Below, piece after piece: positions 33,744-43,632 of a DNA stretch of 64,000 nucleotides; positions within the stretch are counted from its first letter, which is position 1; every line of letters begins with the position of its first letter. Source of the DNA: RUG626 sp051866775 (GTDB taxonomy: Bacteria > Bacillota > Clostridia > Oscillospirales > Oscillospiraceae); contig JBJDXR010000043.1 of the NCBI GenBank assembly GCA_051866775.1, forward strand, positions 19,721 to 83,720. Reading direction: 5' to 3'. Below the pieces are notes generated by a model, which saw only the letters and a list, made by a program, of their open reading frames with translations, was not told where the DNA came from and searched no databases. Made by a program: the position numbers and the translations under genes.

Positions 33744-34586
33744 TTATTCGCTGACTGCAAAATCTGTTACAACGTAAAGATGTGTGCTGCCATTTATGTC
33801 GGCCGCCGGAGTTACAGTGGCGTAGGAATCAAGGCCTGAGCTATCGGCGGAGACACCATCCACATAGCCGATAACAAGGCCGCTGGGGTACACCCCGCCG
33901 TCTCCGGAGGTGACAACAGTGCTGCCGATTATAACGTTGCTGTCGCCGCCAAGATACGAGAGCTTCAGCCGACCCTCTTTAAACAGGGAAAAGTCACCCA
34001 CCGTCACGCCGGTCTCACCGGTCTCATAAATGAGTGCGCCGACGCTGAGAGTGGTGTCCGTGATGGTCGTCACAGTTGAGGAGGCGGAGGTCACCTCCGT
34101 GACCTGGCCCACAAGGTATCCTGTCTCCGTCACGACTGCGTCGTAAAGCTCCACTCCGGAGTCTGAGCCTTTGCTTATGGTGAAGGACGAGGAGAAATTA
34201 GAGGCTGTCCAGGAGATGACTGACACCGGCTCGAAAACCAGATCCTCATGCTTTTCGGAGAAATTTAAAAGCTGCCGCAGGCGGCTGTTCTCCTCGCTGA
34301 TCTCAGTGTACTCCCTGTACTCCTCTTCGAGCTTGGCGACGCGGGCCTTCAGCTCCTCGTTTTCGGCCTTTATCTCGTCGAACCTGTACATATAGTCGTA
34401 GGCGTTCTCAAGCGCACTGACCATAGATGTTATCGCGCTCTTTATCGGCTTAAAAAACGGCTGGGACAGCATAGAGGCAAAGCCGGCGTTTCCACCGCTC
34501 AGGGCTACGGATATGGCTGCAGCTATTGCGATAACAACGGCGGCGATGGCGATGTATATTCCCTTTTTAGTTATAAAATCCTTCAA
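33744..34586 (-). CDS. mreC: Rod shape-determining protein MreC
   Basis: MreC (280 residues) has one membrane segment (about 10-30), a coiled coil (about 65-105, rich in Glu and Arg with IKAENEELKARVAKLEEEY) and the beta-barrel domains that bind PBP2. The start is TTG, two bases after the maf stop, with AAGGGTG inside the end of maf, so translation is coupled. mreB, often next to it, is not present in the window. Confidence 0.95.
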   Translation of the reverse strand: MKDFITKKGIYIAIAAVVIAIAAAISVALSGGNAGFASMLSQPFFKPIKSAITSMVSALENAYDYMYRFDEIKAENEELKARVAKLEEEYREYTEISEENSRLRQLLNFSEKHEDLVFEPVSVISWTASNFSSSFTISKGSDSGVELYDAVVTETGYLVGQVTEVTSASSTVTTITDTTLSVGALIYETGETGVTVGDFSLFKEGRLKLSYLGGDSNVIIGSTVVTSGDGGVYPSGLVIGYVDGVSADSSGLDSYATVTPAADINGSTHLYVVTDFAVSE

Positions 34587-34588
34587 TT

Positions 34589-35185
34589 TCAGTCACCCTT
34601 ATCGGCGGTAGAGGCACAAAGCTCCACGCCAAGCTCCCTGAGCATAAGGCAGAGCCTGCACACAGGAAGCCCCACTACATTAAAATAATCGCCGTTTATG
34701 CCCTCAATCAGCAGCCTGCCAAGGCCCTGTATCCCATAGGCGCCCGCTTTGTCCATAGGCTCGCCGCTGTTTACATACCAGTGGATCTCATCCTGCGTAA
34801 GCGGGCGAAAGCGCACATCCGTAGACTCTGCGTACTTTAGGAGCTTTTCGCCCCGGGAGACCGCAAGACCCGTAAGGACCTGATGCTCCCTGCCGGATAG
34901 CATGGAAAGCATCCTTGCGGCGTCCGCTTTATCTTTCGGCTTTCCCAAAGGCGCTCCGTCAAGGTAAACAAGAGTGTCTGCGGCGATAATTATATCGTCC
35001 GGCCCGTAGTTTCTTAAAACCTCCCGGGCCTTGCCCTCGGCAATGTAAGCGACGGTATCGCGTGGGGTAAGGCCGGGCGCGGGGGCCTCCTCATGAGAGG
35101 AGGGACATATTTCAAAGCTTTCAAGCCCCATCTCACGGAGAAGCTCCCTTCTGCGGGGAGAGGCCGATGCAAGAACGATTTTCAT
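34589..35185 (-). CDS. maf: Maf family nucleotide pyrophosphatase
   Basis: A 198-residue Maf protein with the SASPRRRELLREMG start, AADTLVYLDG (catalytic Asp), the GREHQVLTGLAV segment and SGEPMDKAGAYGIQG. Family members hydrolyse non-canonical or canonical NTPs (dTTP, UTP) and were first linked to septum inhibition. The place before mreC is conserved in Gram-positive bacteria. The start follows AAAGGAG. Confidence 0.95.
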   Translation of the reverse strand: MKIVLASASPRRRELLREMGLESFEICPSSHEEAPAPGLTPRDTVAYIAEGKAREVLRNYGPDDIIIAADTLVYLDGAPLGKPKDKADAARMLSMLSGREHQVLTGLAVSRGEKLLKYAESTDVRFRPLTQDEIHWYVNSGEPMDKAGAYGIQGLGRLLIEGINGDYFNVVGLPVCRLCLMLRELGVELCASTADKGD

Positions 35186-35209
35186 GGAATCTCCTTTAAA
35201 ACACGGCCG

Positions 35210-37273
35210 TCAGAACAGACCCCGGGTAGAGGAGGACGGCTCGTAATCATTCATCTCAAGATAGCGCTCGGTTATCGCCGCGCACTCCGCGGCGTTTTCC
35301 GTGGTGAAGCACAGGCGCACGCCCCACAGCCCTGAGGCAAGATACTCCCGGCTGCGCCCGGCAAGAAACAGCTTATCATAGCTCCACACTGTATTGCGGC
35401 ATTTGAAGCCGTGGGTCACAGGATGGAGAAAGCCGGAATTGTCGGAAATGCCGGAGAAGCTGTCGCAGGAACAGACGCCTGTCATATTTTTTACAACACA
35501 CATATCGGTATATATAAGCGGCTGACGGCCGTATACGATAAGCTCGGAGGGGATGCGCTTGGATATGGTGCGCACGCGCGGGGCGCTCATCTCCGGCGAG
35601 AGCGTGAGCGACAGCAGATTAAAGCCGGACATGGCTGCCAATGTACTGGAGTTGCGGACATTAAGGGAATAATCCCCGCGCACATCAAAGCCGAGCTTCC
35701 GGGCAAAGATGATATGCCCCAGATTTCCTGCCAGCACCTGCTCCACTCCCAGCTGCCGGGCCTTGAGCAAAAGCTCTGTTATCTCGCCAAGCTCGCTGTC
35801 GCGGATAAAATGGGGGAGTACCGCGCAGACTGAGATGTTATCTGCGCTCAGATATGGCTCAAGCATCTGCGCATTAGCAATTATTTCCTCAAGCGGCAGG
35901 TACAATACCGGAGGAGCAAGCTCCAATATTCTATGAGAAAGCTGGTTTGCGTATAAAAACGAGGCTGTGAGCACCGGAACTTCGGAGACGTTTGGAACCG
36001 GCGGAAGCATCGGTACCGCCCCCTCGGCCCTGGGCTCCAGATACACGCGCTTTTTCATGAGCTGGCCGAGAAGCTCATCCCGCAGGGGGCCTATGTCCTG
36101 AGGATTAAAATATATGCCTTTTTCGATGCCGCAGCGGACATCGGTACATAAAAACGGCGTGCCGCCGGTCTTATAAAGCTCTGTTTGCAGCAATGCCGTG
36201 GTAAGCTCCTGATGAAAGGCAAGCTCCGATTTCCCGCCCTCACCGCTGGCCAAATTGCCGCGATCGTCCTGTACAGTCAGCTTGAGCGGCCCGCCGAGGG
36301 AAACGCTGGCGCTGTACTGAACGGGGACGCGCTGAAACTCGCGGTTTAAGTAGCTTTTGCGTATTGCGGAGTAAAAGGGCGAGTCCCCCTGTGGCTCCTC
36401 GCCGGGAACGGCTGTCAGAGAATCTGCAGTGCCGGTAAAGTACCCGTCTGTAAAGCCTCCCGCGGGAAATGCCTGAGAGAGGAGCTTCAGCTCCTCCTTA
36501 GAGGGAGATTTACCGGTGCTTAAAGCCCTGGCGTAGACGCCGGTGACGGCGGCGCAGTACTCCGGCCGGCGCTCCCGCCCGTCAATACGCACAGCTGCGG
36601 CGCCGCAGCTTTTTATAGACTCAAGGTGATTTATAAGGCAAATATCCTTCATCGCCAGAGGATGGCGGCCCCTTCCGTTTTGAGAGAAGGAGCTGAGACA
36701 TGGCCGCGGACAGACGCCGCGCATGGCGCTTTGGGAGCCGAAGGCGGATAACAGACAGTGACCGCCGAAAGAGGCACAGCTTGGCCCGTGGACGGCTATT
36801 TCAATCTCCACCGGGGAATTTTTGCAAATATATTCAAGCTCGCTTGAGGAAAGCTCCGGGGAGAGCGATACGCGCTTTACGCCCATTGCGGCGCATAGCT
36901 TTACACCGTCAAGGTTGTGAATGCCCAGCCTTGGTCCGGTGTGTATCGGCATGGAGGGCACCGCCCGGCGCAGCGCCCAAATCAGTCCCACATCGTGAAC
37001 TATAACGGCGTCGGCACCCATGCGGCAGGCTCTGCGGGCGTTCTCGACCGCCGCGGAGAAATCCTCGTCAAAGGGGGAGAGGTCTATTACCGCGTAGATC
37101 TTAGCACCGCGGACCCGGACAAACTCCGCGGCACGTCCGAATTCATCTTCTGTGAGATCGCATCCGGCGGACGAGGATATGCCGCCGAAGCTCAGATACA
37201 CAGCATCGGCACCGCTCTGTATCGCGGCAGTGACGCCTTCTGCCGAGCCGGCAGGTGACACAAGCTCCAGCAT
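35210..37273 (-). CDS. U32 family peptidase
   Basis: The 687-residue protein starts with the U32 domain (LVSPAGSAEGVTAAIQSGAD, then a CPRPC segment in the MRGVCPRPCL context) and continues with a DUF3656-like middle and a second barrel-like half (ending in a Cys-rich segment around CSCDSFSGISD). Members of this family include collagenase-like proteins and RlhA/TrhP, which make 5-hydroxycytidine/5-hydroxyuridine in RNA with iron-sulfur help; an RNA-hydroxylation role is a real alternative to proteolysis. It opens the maf-mre operon; the maf start follows 24 bases later. Confidence 0.88.
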   Translation of the reverse strand: MLELVSPAGSAEGVTAAIQSGADAVYLSFGGISSSAGCDLTEDEFGRAAEFVRVRGAKIYAVIDLSPFDEDFSAAVENARRACRMGADAVIVHDVGLIWALRRAVPSMPIHTGPRLGIHNLDGVKLCAAMGVKRVSLSPELSSSELEYICKNSPVEIEIAVHGPSCASFGGHCLLSAFGSQSAMRGVCPRPCLSSFSQNGRGRHPLAMKDICLINHLESIKSCGAAAVRIDGRERRPEYCAAVTGVYARALSTGKSPSKEELKLLSQAFPAGGFTDGYFTGTADSLTAVPGEEPQGDSPFYSAIRKSYLNREFQRVPVQYSASVSLGGPLKLTVQDDRGNLASGEGGKSELAFHQELTTALLQTELYKTGGTPFLCTDVRCGIEKGIYFNPQDIGPLRDELLGQLMKKRVYLEPRAEGAVPMLPPVPNVSEVPVLTASFLYANQLSHRILELAPPVLYLPLEEIIANAQMLEPYLSADNISVCAVLPHFIRDSELGEITELLLKARQLGVEQVLAGNLGHIIFARKLGFDVRGDYSLNVRNSSTLAAMSGFNLLSLTLSPEMSAPRVRTISKRIPSELIVYGRQPLIYTDMCVVKNMTGVCSCDSFSGISDNSGFLHPVTHGFKCRNTVWSYDKLFLAGRSREYLASGLWGVRLCFTTENAAECAAITERYLEMNDYEPSSSTRGLF

Positions 37274-37321
37274 ATCGCAGACCGCCTTTCTAAAGAATCT
37301 TCTTATGAGCAGACATATAAC

Positions 37322-37330
37322 ATTATAGCA
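37322..37330 (-). promoter_or_regulatory. Extended -10 promoter of the U32-maf-mre operon
   Basis: On the minus strand TGC is followed by TATAAT (37322-37327), about 50 bases before the U32 start. The -35 region is weak. Confidence 0.5.
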
Positions 37331-37415
37331 CAGTGCGGCTGGGATTTGTAGTAGTATTTAAAGCGCGCATATGAAATTAAGCTTTTATTATGAATGATAA
37401 AATGTTTTTGTCCTC

Positions 37416-37444
37416 TTGACCTCTTCTGGAAGCGGAGATATAAT
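37416..37444 (+). promoter_or_regulatory. Predicted promoter of the MATE gene
   Basis: TTGACC (37416-37421), 17 bases, TATAAT (37439-37444). It lies about 100 bases upstream of the ATG chosen for the MATE protein, which also argues against the longer upstream start. Confidence 0.7.
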
Positions 37445-37546
37445 TTTAAGCTGTTGTTTAAAAAGCTAAAGACGGGATTAAACACTTTAGTAAGAAGAAA
37501 AGGGGTACTCATTAAAGTGAGAGCGACCGAGCGCAGGGAAGTTAAC

Positions 37547-38869
37547 ATGGCGAGCGGCTCAATTTGGCGGCACATAGTCGGTTTCGCTGCGCCGCTTCTC
37601 ATAGGGCTTATATTTCAGCAGCTCTATAATACGGTGGACAGCATTGTTGTGGGTAATTTCGTTGGCAAGGAGGCACTGGCGGCCGTGGGTTCCACCACCA
37701 GCATTATAAATACCCTTATCGGTGTCTTTACGGGCTTTTCCACCGGCGCCGGGGTTATCATATCCCAGAGCTTTGGCGCGGGGGATGACGGCCGTGTTCA
37801 CCGCGCGGTCCACACGACGATGGCCTTTATGCTTATCCTGGCTGCGGTATTCACGGTTTTAGGCGTCCTTATGGTGACGCCGATGCTTAAGATGATGTCA
37901 ACGCCCGACGATGTTTTTGATGAGGCGAAGGCCTACCTGACAATATACTTTGCGGGTGTGTCGGGGCTTATGATATACAATACCGGCTCCGGCATACTCC
38001 GCGCGGTGGGGGACTCCAAAAGGCCGCTTTATTTTCTGGTATTCTCCGCGTTTATGAACACGGCTTTGGACATCCTGTTCGTAATCAGCTTCAGGATGGG
38101 CGTTGAGGGAGTGGCGCTGGCCACTGTTATTTCCCAATGCGCATCTGCTGTTCTTGTAATGGCTGTGCTGATGCGCTCAAATGCCTCATATAAGCTAGTG
38201 CTGCGCGAGCTGCGCATATCCGGGCCGACCCTGCGGAGGGTGCTGAGAATCGGGCTTCCCACTTCTATACAGTCTGGACTGACGGCCTTTTCAAATGTAT
38301 TCGTGCAGTCATATATAAACGGCTTCGGCTCAGCGTGTATGGCGGGCTGGTCCGCTTACAGTAAAATTGATATATTCCTGGGTGTGCCGGCAAACGCCAC
38401 CTCCATGGCCGTCACTACCTTTGTGGGACAGAATGTAGGGGCTAAGGAATATAAGCGCGCTGAGCGCGGACTTTACGTTTCCATTGGCCTTACGGTTGCC
38501 GTTACGCTTGTGATTATGGTGCCGCTTATGATATTTGCCAGACCTCTTACAGCGCTTTTTAACAGTGATGAGGAGGTGCTCTATTACGGTGTGAAGTTCG
38601 TGAGAGTGATGATGCCGTTTTACGTGCTGTGCTGCGTGTTCAACAACTATGCCGGTGCGCTCAGGGGGGCGGGGGATGCCGCAGCGACAATGACGATACT
38701 GCTGTTTTCCTTTGTGCTGTTCAGGCAGCTGTACTTATACATAATATCCCATACCGTAGGCACAGCTATGGCGATAGCACTGGGATATCCCGTCGGCTGG
38801 CTTATGGCGGCGATACTGCTGGCGGTCTATTATACAGTGCGGGGGAGAAAGACGCTCCTAAAGCTGTGA
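37547..38869 (+). CDS. MATE family multidrug/metabolite exporter
   Basis: A 440-residue protein with about 12 membrane segments in two homologous halves. The MATE pattern is clear: PLLIGLIFQQLYNTVDSIVVG in the first half, GLPTSIQSGLTAFSNVFVQSYINGFG in the second. Members use Na+ or H+ gradients to export cationic drugs or metabolites; the substrate is unknown. The frame is open upstream to 37394, but the ATG at 37547 has an AGGGAAG site and begins the family domain. It is a single-gene transcript, with its own promoter and terminator. Confidence 0.93.
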   Translation: MASGSIWRHIVGFAAPLLIGLIFQQLYNTVDSIVVGNFVGKEALAAVGSTTSIINTLIGVFTGFSTGAGVIISQSFGAGDDGRVHRAVHTTMAFMLILAAVFTVLGVLMVTPMLKMMSTPDDVFDEAKAYLTIYFAGVSGLMIYNTGSGILRAVGDSKRPLYFLVFSAFMNTALDILFVISFRMGVEGVALATVISQCASAVLVMAVLMRSNASYKLVLRELRISGPTLRRVLRIGLPTSIQSGLTAFSNVFVQSYINGFGSACMAGWSAYSKIDIFLGVPANATSMAVTTFVGQNVGAKEYKRAERGLYVSIGLTVAVTLVIMVPLMIFARPLTALFNSDEEVLYYGVKFVRVMMPFYVLCCVFNNYAGALRGAGDAAATMTILLFSFVLFRQLYLYIISHTVGTAMAIALGYPVGWLMAAILLAVYYTVRGRKTLLKL

Positions 38870-38873
38870 GATA

Positions 38874-38907
38874 AAAAAGAAAGGCCCGGGAACGGGCCTT
38901 TCTTTTT
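38874..38907 (+). terminator. Terminator after the MATE gene
   Basis: A 15-bp stem (38874-38888 with 38893-38907) with a GGAA tetraloop ends in CTTTTT. The A-rich left side lets it act on the minus strand as well. Confidence 0.9.
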
Positions 38908-38943
38908 ACTTTTGTTAGACAGATCTTCACTTTGCGGGATACC

Positions 38944-39327
38944 TTATTTTTGAATGAGCTGCTCCACCAATGTCACTGCGGCGAATACCATGTTGTCGCA
39001 GTGTGTTTTTTTGTCAATCCCTTTCTCCTTTCGGATGGCCAGCAGCTGAGCGCAGTTCAGGTCGCCCTCCTGCTCCTGAAAGGAGCGCATCAGGGCGCGG
39101 CTCTCGGCCTCTCCATAGCCCAGAAGGCCCAAGACCATCAGCGCGCCGGTGACAGCTCCGCAGGTGGCGCCGCGGCGCATGCCGCTGCCGAAATTTGAGC
39201 CCAGGGCATAGGCCTGTTCCTCTGTTAAGCCGGCCTCCTTTGCAAAGGGAATGAGCACAGACTGGGTGCAGTTATAGTAGGTTTCGGTGTCCGCACGCAG
39301 GGCGGCGGTGTGTTCCAAATGGGTCAT
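38944..39327 (-). CDS. C_GCAxxG_C_C family protein
   Basis: The 127-residue protein matches the C_GCAxxG_C_C family by its cysteine pattern: NCTQSV (about residue 19), a RRGATCGAVTGALMVLG segment (about 51-67), LNCAQLL (about 90) and HCDNMV (about 109). The four cysteines may hold a metal or redox centre, but no function is established. A related gene is often near redox or electron-transfer genes; here the neighbours give no hint. The ATG follows AAGGAGAG. Confidence 0.85.
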   Translation of the reverse strand: MTHLEHTAALRADTETYYNCTQSVLIPFAKEAGLTEEQAYALGSNFGSGMRRGATCGAVTGALMVLGLLGYGEAESRALMRSFQEQEGDLNCAQLLAIRKEKGIDKKTHCDNMVFAAVTLVEQLIQK

Positions 39328-39530
39328 AGAATTCTCTCCTTATTCATAAAGCTGGGAAGCGCCGATCCGATCAGAGCTTCCATAATTAAAAATACCGGGG
39401 TTTCCGTAAGCAGGCGGCGCACCTGTCCGGCAACCAGCGGTCTGCGTTTTTTCATTCTGAAACCGGTCAATGAGAGAAAATATACAGCCCGGATACAGGC
39501 TCCGAGTTCTTTCTTTATAAATTTTAACAC
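39324..39530 (-). CDS. Possible small ORF upstream of the C_GCAxxG gene
   Basis: A 68-codon frame starts with GTG and stops in an ATGA overlap with the next gene. It is basic with one hydrophobic stretch. No Shine-Dalgarno precedes it and I recognise no family. The overlap suggests possible coupling, but it may be chance. Confidence 0.25.
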   Translation of the reverse strand: MLKFIKKELGACIRAVYFLSLTGFRMKKRRPLVAGQVRRLLTETPVFLIMEALIGSALPSFMNKERIL

Positions 39531-39617
39531 GGCGCCAATAGATGGTCAAGAAGCAAAAAATGCGGGTGACTCTTAGGTTTAGATTAAAATACCGGGACTT
39601 ACTGAAAACTGCGGGTA

Positions 39618-39646
39618 TTGTTATCTTTCAAGGAATTTGCTATAAT
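39618..39646 (+). promoter_or_regulatory. Predicted recJ promoter
   Basis: TTGTTA (39618-39623), 17 bases, TATAAT (39641-39646) with a TGC extension. It lies 65 bases before the recJ start and probably drives recJ and rel. Confidence 0.65.
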
Positions 39647-39710
39647 ATACTGATACGTAATGATTGAAATGGCGCCGGGGCTCCGGCAGAAATACAGGTG
39701 AACCTTAAAA

Positions 39711-41402
39711 GTGTATGACAGATGGAATGTGGCCGGATATGACAGAAGTGCGGCCGTGCGGCTGTGCCGCAGCGGCGTCAATCCTCTGGTAGCGGTAGTG
39801 CTTGCGTCCCGCGGTATCTGCCGCGAAGAGGAGATATTGGGCCTGACAAGAGACGATATTTCAATACTGAGCGACCCCTGTCTGCTGATAGATATGGACA
39901 AGGCCGTGGCGAGGGTGCGCCGGGCTATTGACAGCGGCGAGCATGTGGCGGTATATGGAGATTACGACGTCGACGGAATAACCTCAAGCTGCCTTGTGGC
40001 CGATTTCCTGCGGGGCAGGGGGCTTACGTGCGATATATACATACCGGAGAGACTTGAGGAGGGCTACGGGGTAAAGTCCGCCGCCCTGGACCTCATAAGG
40101 GACGCGGGGGCCTCTCTGGTGATAACTGTGGACTGCGGTATTACGGCTGTGGAGGAGGCCCTGCACGCAAAGGAGCTTGGCCTTGATATGGTGATAACCG
40201 ACCACCATGAGTGTGCGGAGGAGCTGCCCGAGGCACAGGCGGTAGTGGATCCAAAGCGTCCTGACTGCCCGTCGCCCGCCAAGAGCCTTGCCGGCGTTGG
40301 GGTCGCCTTTAAGCTGGTATGCGCGGTGGCGGGGCAGGAGAGCTGTCCCGGACTTCTTGAGGAATACGGCGACCTGCTTGCCGCCGGGACGATAGCCGAT
40401 GTTATGCCGGTGGTCGGCGAGAACCGCGTTTTCATAAAGCGGGGGCTTGATCAGATCCGCGCGGGAAAACGCCCGGGGCTGAGTGAGCTTTGCAGTGCCG
40501 CGGGGATTGACGAAAGGCGTGCCTCAGTTTCAAACGTGGGCTTTATTATGGCGCCGAGGATAAACGCCGCCGGACGGCTCGGAAGCACGGACACCGCGGT
40601 GAAGCTCCTGCTGACAAAGGACAGGAGTGAGGCGGCGAAGCTTGCCGACGAGCTGTGTACTCTCAACCGGGAACGTCAGCGGATAGAGAGCGAGATGTTC
40701 AAGGAGGCGCTGTCACAGCTTAAGGACCGGCAGGAGGAGAGCGGGCCGATAGTGCTCTCCGGAAGCAGCTGGCATCAGGGCGTTGCGGGGATAGTTGCTT
40801 CGCGCCTTGTGGATAAATTCGGCGTTCCGGCAATAATGATATGTATAAAGGATGGCGTCGGGCGCGGCTCCTGCCGAAGCGTAGAGGGCTTTAACATCTA
40901 TGACGCCCTCGGCTCCTGCCGGGAACTTCTTTTGGGCTATGGCGGCCACGATATGGCCGCGGGGCTTACAATAGAGGAGAAAAATATCGACGCCCTCAGG
41001 GAGGCCCTGAGCCGGCAGTTTGAGAGCCGTCCGGAGGGCAAGCCAAAGCGGGAGCTGAACATAGATTTTGAGGTCATAAAGCCGGGGCTTATGACAATAG
41101 GGAATATCGACGCTATGTCGGCGTTGGAGCCGTACGGCGCGGGAAACCCGCAGCCGCTGCTGTGCATGACGGATGTGACGGTGGAGAATGTTGTGCCGCT
41201 GTCCGACGGCAAGCACACAAAGATGTGGGTGAGCAAGTACGGAGAGGTTTTTGAATCAGTGTTTTTCTCCAGAAGTATAAAGGAGCTGGGGACGCGGGTC
41301 GGAATAAAGGCGGATGTGGCATTTATGCCCCAGATAAACGAATTCCGCGGCAAGCGCAGCGTTCAGCTGTACCTAGTGGATTTTGTGGCTCATAGCGCGT
41401 GA
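39711..41402 (+). CDS. recJ: Single-stranded-DNA-specific exonuclease RecJ
   Basis: The 563-residue protein is a 5'-3' ssDNA exonuclease used in RecF-pathway and base-excision repair. The DHH motifs are intact: GDYDVDGITSSCLVADFL, VDCGITAVEE, VITDHHECAEELPEA and VGVAFKLVCAV. The DHHA1 domain (GYGGHDMAAGLT) and the OB domain (ending in VQLYLVDF) follow. The start is GTG, with AGGTG 10 bases before. The order recJ-rel-dtd is conserved in Firmicutes. Confidence 0.96.
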   Translation: MYDRWNVAGYDRSAAVRLCRSGVNPLVAVVLASRGICREEEILGLTRDDISILSDPCLLIDMDKAVARVRRAIDSGEHVAVYGDYDVDGITSSCLVADFLRGRGLTCDIYIPERLEEGYGVKSAALDLIRDAGASLVITVDCGITAVEEALHAKELGLDMVITDHHECAEELPEAQAVVDPKRPDCPSPAKSLAGVGVAFKLVCAVAGQESCPGLLEEYGDLLAAGTIADVMPVVGENRVFIKRGLDQIRAGKRPGLSELCSAAGIDERRASVSNVGFIMAPRINAAGRLGSTDTAVKLLLTKDRSEAAKLADELCTLNRERQRIESEMFKEALSQLKDRQEESGPIVLSGSSWHQGVAGIVASRLVDKFGVPAIMICIKDGVGRGSCRSVEGFNIYDALGSCRELLLGYGGHDMAAGLTIEEKNIDALREALSRQFESRPEGKPKRELNIDFEVIKPGLMTIGNIDAMSALEPYGAGNPQPLLCMTDVTVENVVPLSDGKHTKMWVSKYGEVFESVFFSRSIKELGTRVGIKADVAFMPQINEFRGKRSVQLYLVDFVAHSA

Positions 41403-41421
41403 TTGGGAGATGGGAGATAAT

Positions 41422-43626
41422 ATGAAAACTACCGAAGAGACGGCTGTAAATGGCGGCGCGGAAAAGGAATATAACGAGCTGATAGATGCCGTAAAGAAAT
41501 ACACATCCATAAAGGACACCACAAAAATACGGGAGGCCTTTGAGTTTGCGCGGGATTCCCACGGCGGGCAGCTCAGAAAGGACGGGAGCCTGTATATCAC
41601 CCATCCGCTGGCGGCTGCTGTGATAGTGGCGGAGATGGGCCTTGATGAGGAGTCCGTCATCTCTGCTATACTCCACGACTGTATAGAGGATACCCCTGTG
41701 ACCCATGAGGACATAGCCAAGCACTTCGGCGAGAGCGTGGCCGATATCGTTGAGGGCGTCACAAAGCTTACACGTGTGGTCTACACCAGCAAGGAAGAGG
41801 AGCAGATGGAGAATCTGCGGAAGATGCTCCTTGCCATGGCCAGGGATATAAGGGTCATACTCATAAAGATGGCTGACCGCCTGCACAATATGCGCACGAT
41901 GGAGTACCAGTCTGAGGAAAAGCAGCGTGAGAAGGCCCTGGAGACTATGGAGATATATGCACCAATCGCCCATAGGCTCGGTATGCAGAAGATGAAATGG
42001 GAGCTGGAGGATCTGTCCCTTTTATACCTTGACCCTGTGGGCTATAAGGAGATAAGCGAAGGCCTTGCCGAGCGGGACAGGAAAAACAGCGGATTTCTTG
42101 ACCGGGTGGAGAGCGCCATAAAAAAGCGTGTGGCGGAAGCCGGGATCAAAGGGACTGTGCAGAGCCGCATAAAGCACATTTACAGCATCTACCGCAAGAT
42201 GTACGGGCAGAACAAGCAGTTTGAGGAGGTCATGGACCTCTATGCCTTCAGGGTGATCGTCGATGACATTGCCGACTGCTACAATGTCTTGGGATGCATA
42301 CATGAGCTTTACAGGCCGGTCCCCGGGCGCTTTAAGGACTACATCGGCACGCCAAAACCCAATATGTACCAGTCCCTGCACACAACGGTCATAGGCTCTG
42401 AGGGTATGCCCTTTGAGGTTCAGATACGCACCTGGCAGATGCACCACACCGCTGAGTACGGCATCGCAGCCCACTGGAAGTATAAGGAGGGCATCTCCGG
42501 AAAATCCGATGAGGAGAAGTTCGCGTGGATAAGGAACCTCCTTGAGGCACAGCAGGAGTCGGACGCTCAGGACTTCTTCAGCTCTCTCAAGGTAGATATG
42601 TTTTCCGACGAGGTGTTCGTATTCACCCCCCAGGGTGATGTTAAGAGCCTGCCCGCCGGGGCAACGCCCATTGATTTTGCCTACAGTATACATTCGGCTA
42701 TAGGAAACCGGATGACCTGCGCAAAGGTAAACGGCCGCATAGTACCGTTTTCCCATGTGCTGCAAAACGGAGATGTGGTGGAGGTCATAACCTCGAATAC
42801 CTCAAAAGGCCCGAGCCGTGACTGGCTTGGGATGGTGAAAAGCTCCGAGGCAAGAAACAAGATACGCCAGTGGTTCAAGAAGGAGCGCCGGGAGGAGAAT
42901 ATTGTTAACGGAAGGGCGGCCTTTGAGTCCGAGATGCGCAGGCTGGGAGTGCCTCTCAGCGCGATGTCGGATGACCGGGTGCTGCCGGTGATATTAAAGC
43001 GCGTCTCGGCAAACACGCTGGATGATATGTATGCCTCCATCGGCTATGGCGGCCTTTCCGCGCAAAAGACGGTGAACCGCATCAAGGAGGAGCTTCATCA
43101 GATAGAAAAGACGGCCCGCGAGCATGGGGAAAAGCCCCTTTGGAGCACCAGCGCCAAGCCCGCAAAGGCCATCCACGGTATAATAGTTGAGGGAGTGGAT
43201 AACTGTTTGGTCAAGTTTTCCCACTGCTGCATGCCTGTTCCGGGAGACGAGATCGTAGGCTTTATTACCCGCGGATACGGCGTATCCATCCACCGCACGG
43301 ACTGCAAAAATTACACCAGCTCCGTGGTCAAGGAGGACGAAAAGGACCGGTGGATAAACGTCCGCTGGTCGCCGGATACAGACGAGCGCTATCAGACAGG
43401 GCTTGCCATCTCCGCCTCAGAGCGCGGCGGGCTTGTTATGGATATAGCCACCGTTCTCAATGCGCTCAAGGTAAAAGTGGATGCGCTGACTGCCCGTGAT
43501 ATGGGCGGCGGCGCGGCAACGGTGTTCATAACCATAGAGGTAAAGGACCGTACGGAACTTGGAAACGCCATAGCAAGGCTCCTGTCCGTGCAGGGAGTTA
43601 AGGAGGTCAAGCGCCAGGGGGCGTGA
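41422..43626 (+). CDS. relA: Bifunctional (p)ppGpp synthetase/hydrolase Rel
   Basis: Long RSH enzyme of 734 residues that makes and breaks the alarmone (p)ppGpp. The HD hydrolase domain has an intact HDCIEDT motif (about 84-90); the synthetase has RFKDYIGTPKPNMYQSLHT, whose RFKD is the RxKD type found in bifunctional enzymes. TGS (about 385-445), the conserved Cys-containing region (HCCMPVPGD) and a C-terminal ACT domain follow. The ATG at 41422 has GGGAG at 5 bases; upstream in-frame starts overlap recJ. It is coupled with dtd six bases later. Confidence 0.96.
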   Translation: MKTTEETAVNGGAEKEYNELIDAVKKYTSIKDTTKIREAFEFARDSHGGQLRKDGSLYITHPLAAAVIVAEMGLDEESVISAILHDCIEDTPVTHEDIAKHFGESVADIVEGVTKLTRVVYTSKEEEQMENLRKMLLAMARDIRVILIKMADRLHNMRTMEYQSEEKQREKALETMEIYAPIAHRLGMQKMKWELEDLSLLYLDPVGYKEISEGLAERDRKNSGFLDRVESAIKKRVAEAGIKGTVQSRIKHIYSIYRKMYGQNKQFEEVMDLYAFRVIVDDIADCYNVLGCIHELYRPVPGRFKDYIGTPKPNMYQSLHTTVIGSEGMPFEVQIRTWQMHHTAEYGIAAHWKYKEGISGKSDEEKFAWIRNLLEAQQESDAQDFFSSLKVDMFSDEVFVFTPQGDVKSLPAGATPIDFAYSIHSAIGNRMTCAKVNGRIVPFSHVLQNGDVVEVITSNTSKGPSRDWLGMVKSSEARNKIRQWFKKERREENIVNGRAAFESEMRRLGVPLSAMSDDRVLPVILKRVSANTLDDMYASIGYGGLSAQKTVNRIKEELHQIEKTAREHGEKPLWSTSAKPAKAIHGIIVEGVDNCLVKFSHCCMPVPGDEIVGFITRGYGVSIHRTDCKNYTSSVVKEDEKDRWINVRWSPDTDERYQTGLAISASERGGLVMDIATVLNALKVKVDALTARDMGGGAATVFITIEVKDRTELGNAIARLLSVQGVKEVKRQGA

Positions 43627-43632
43627 GGTAAT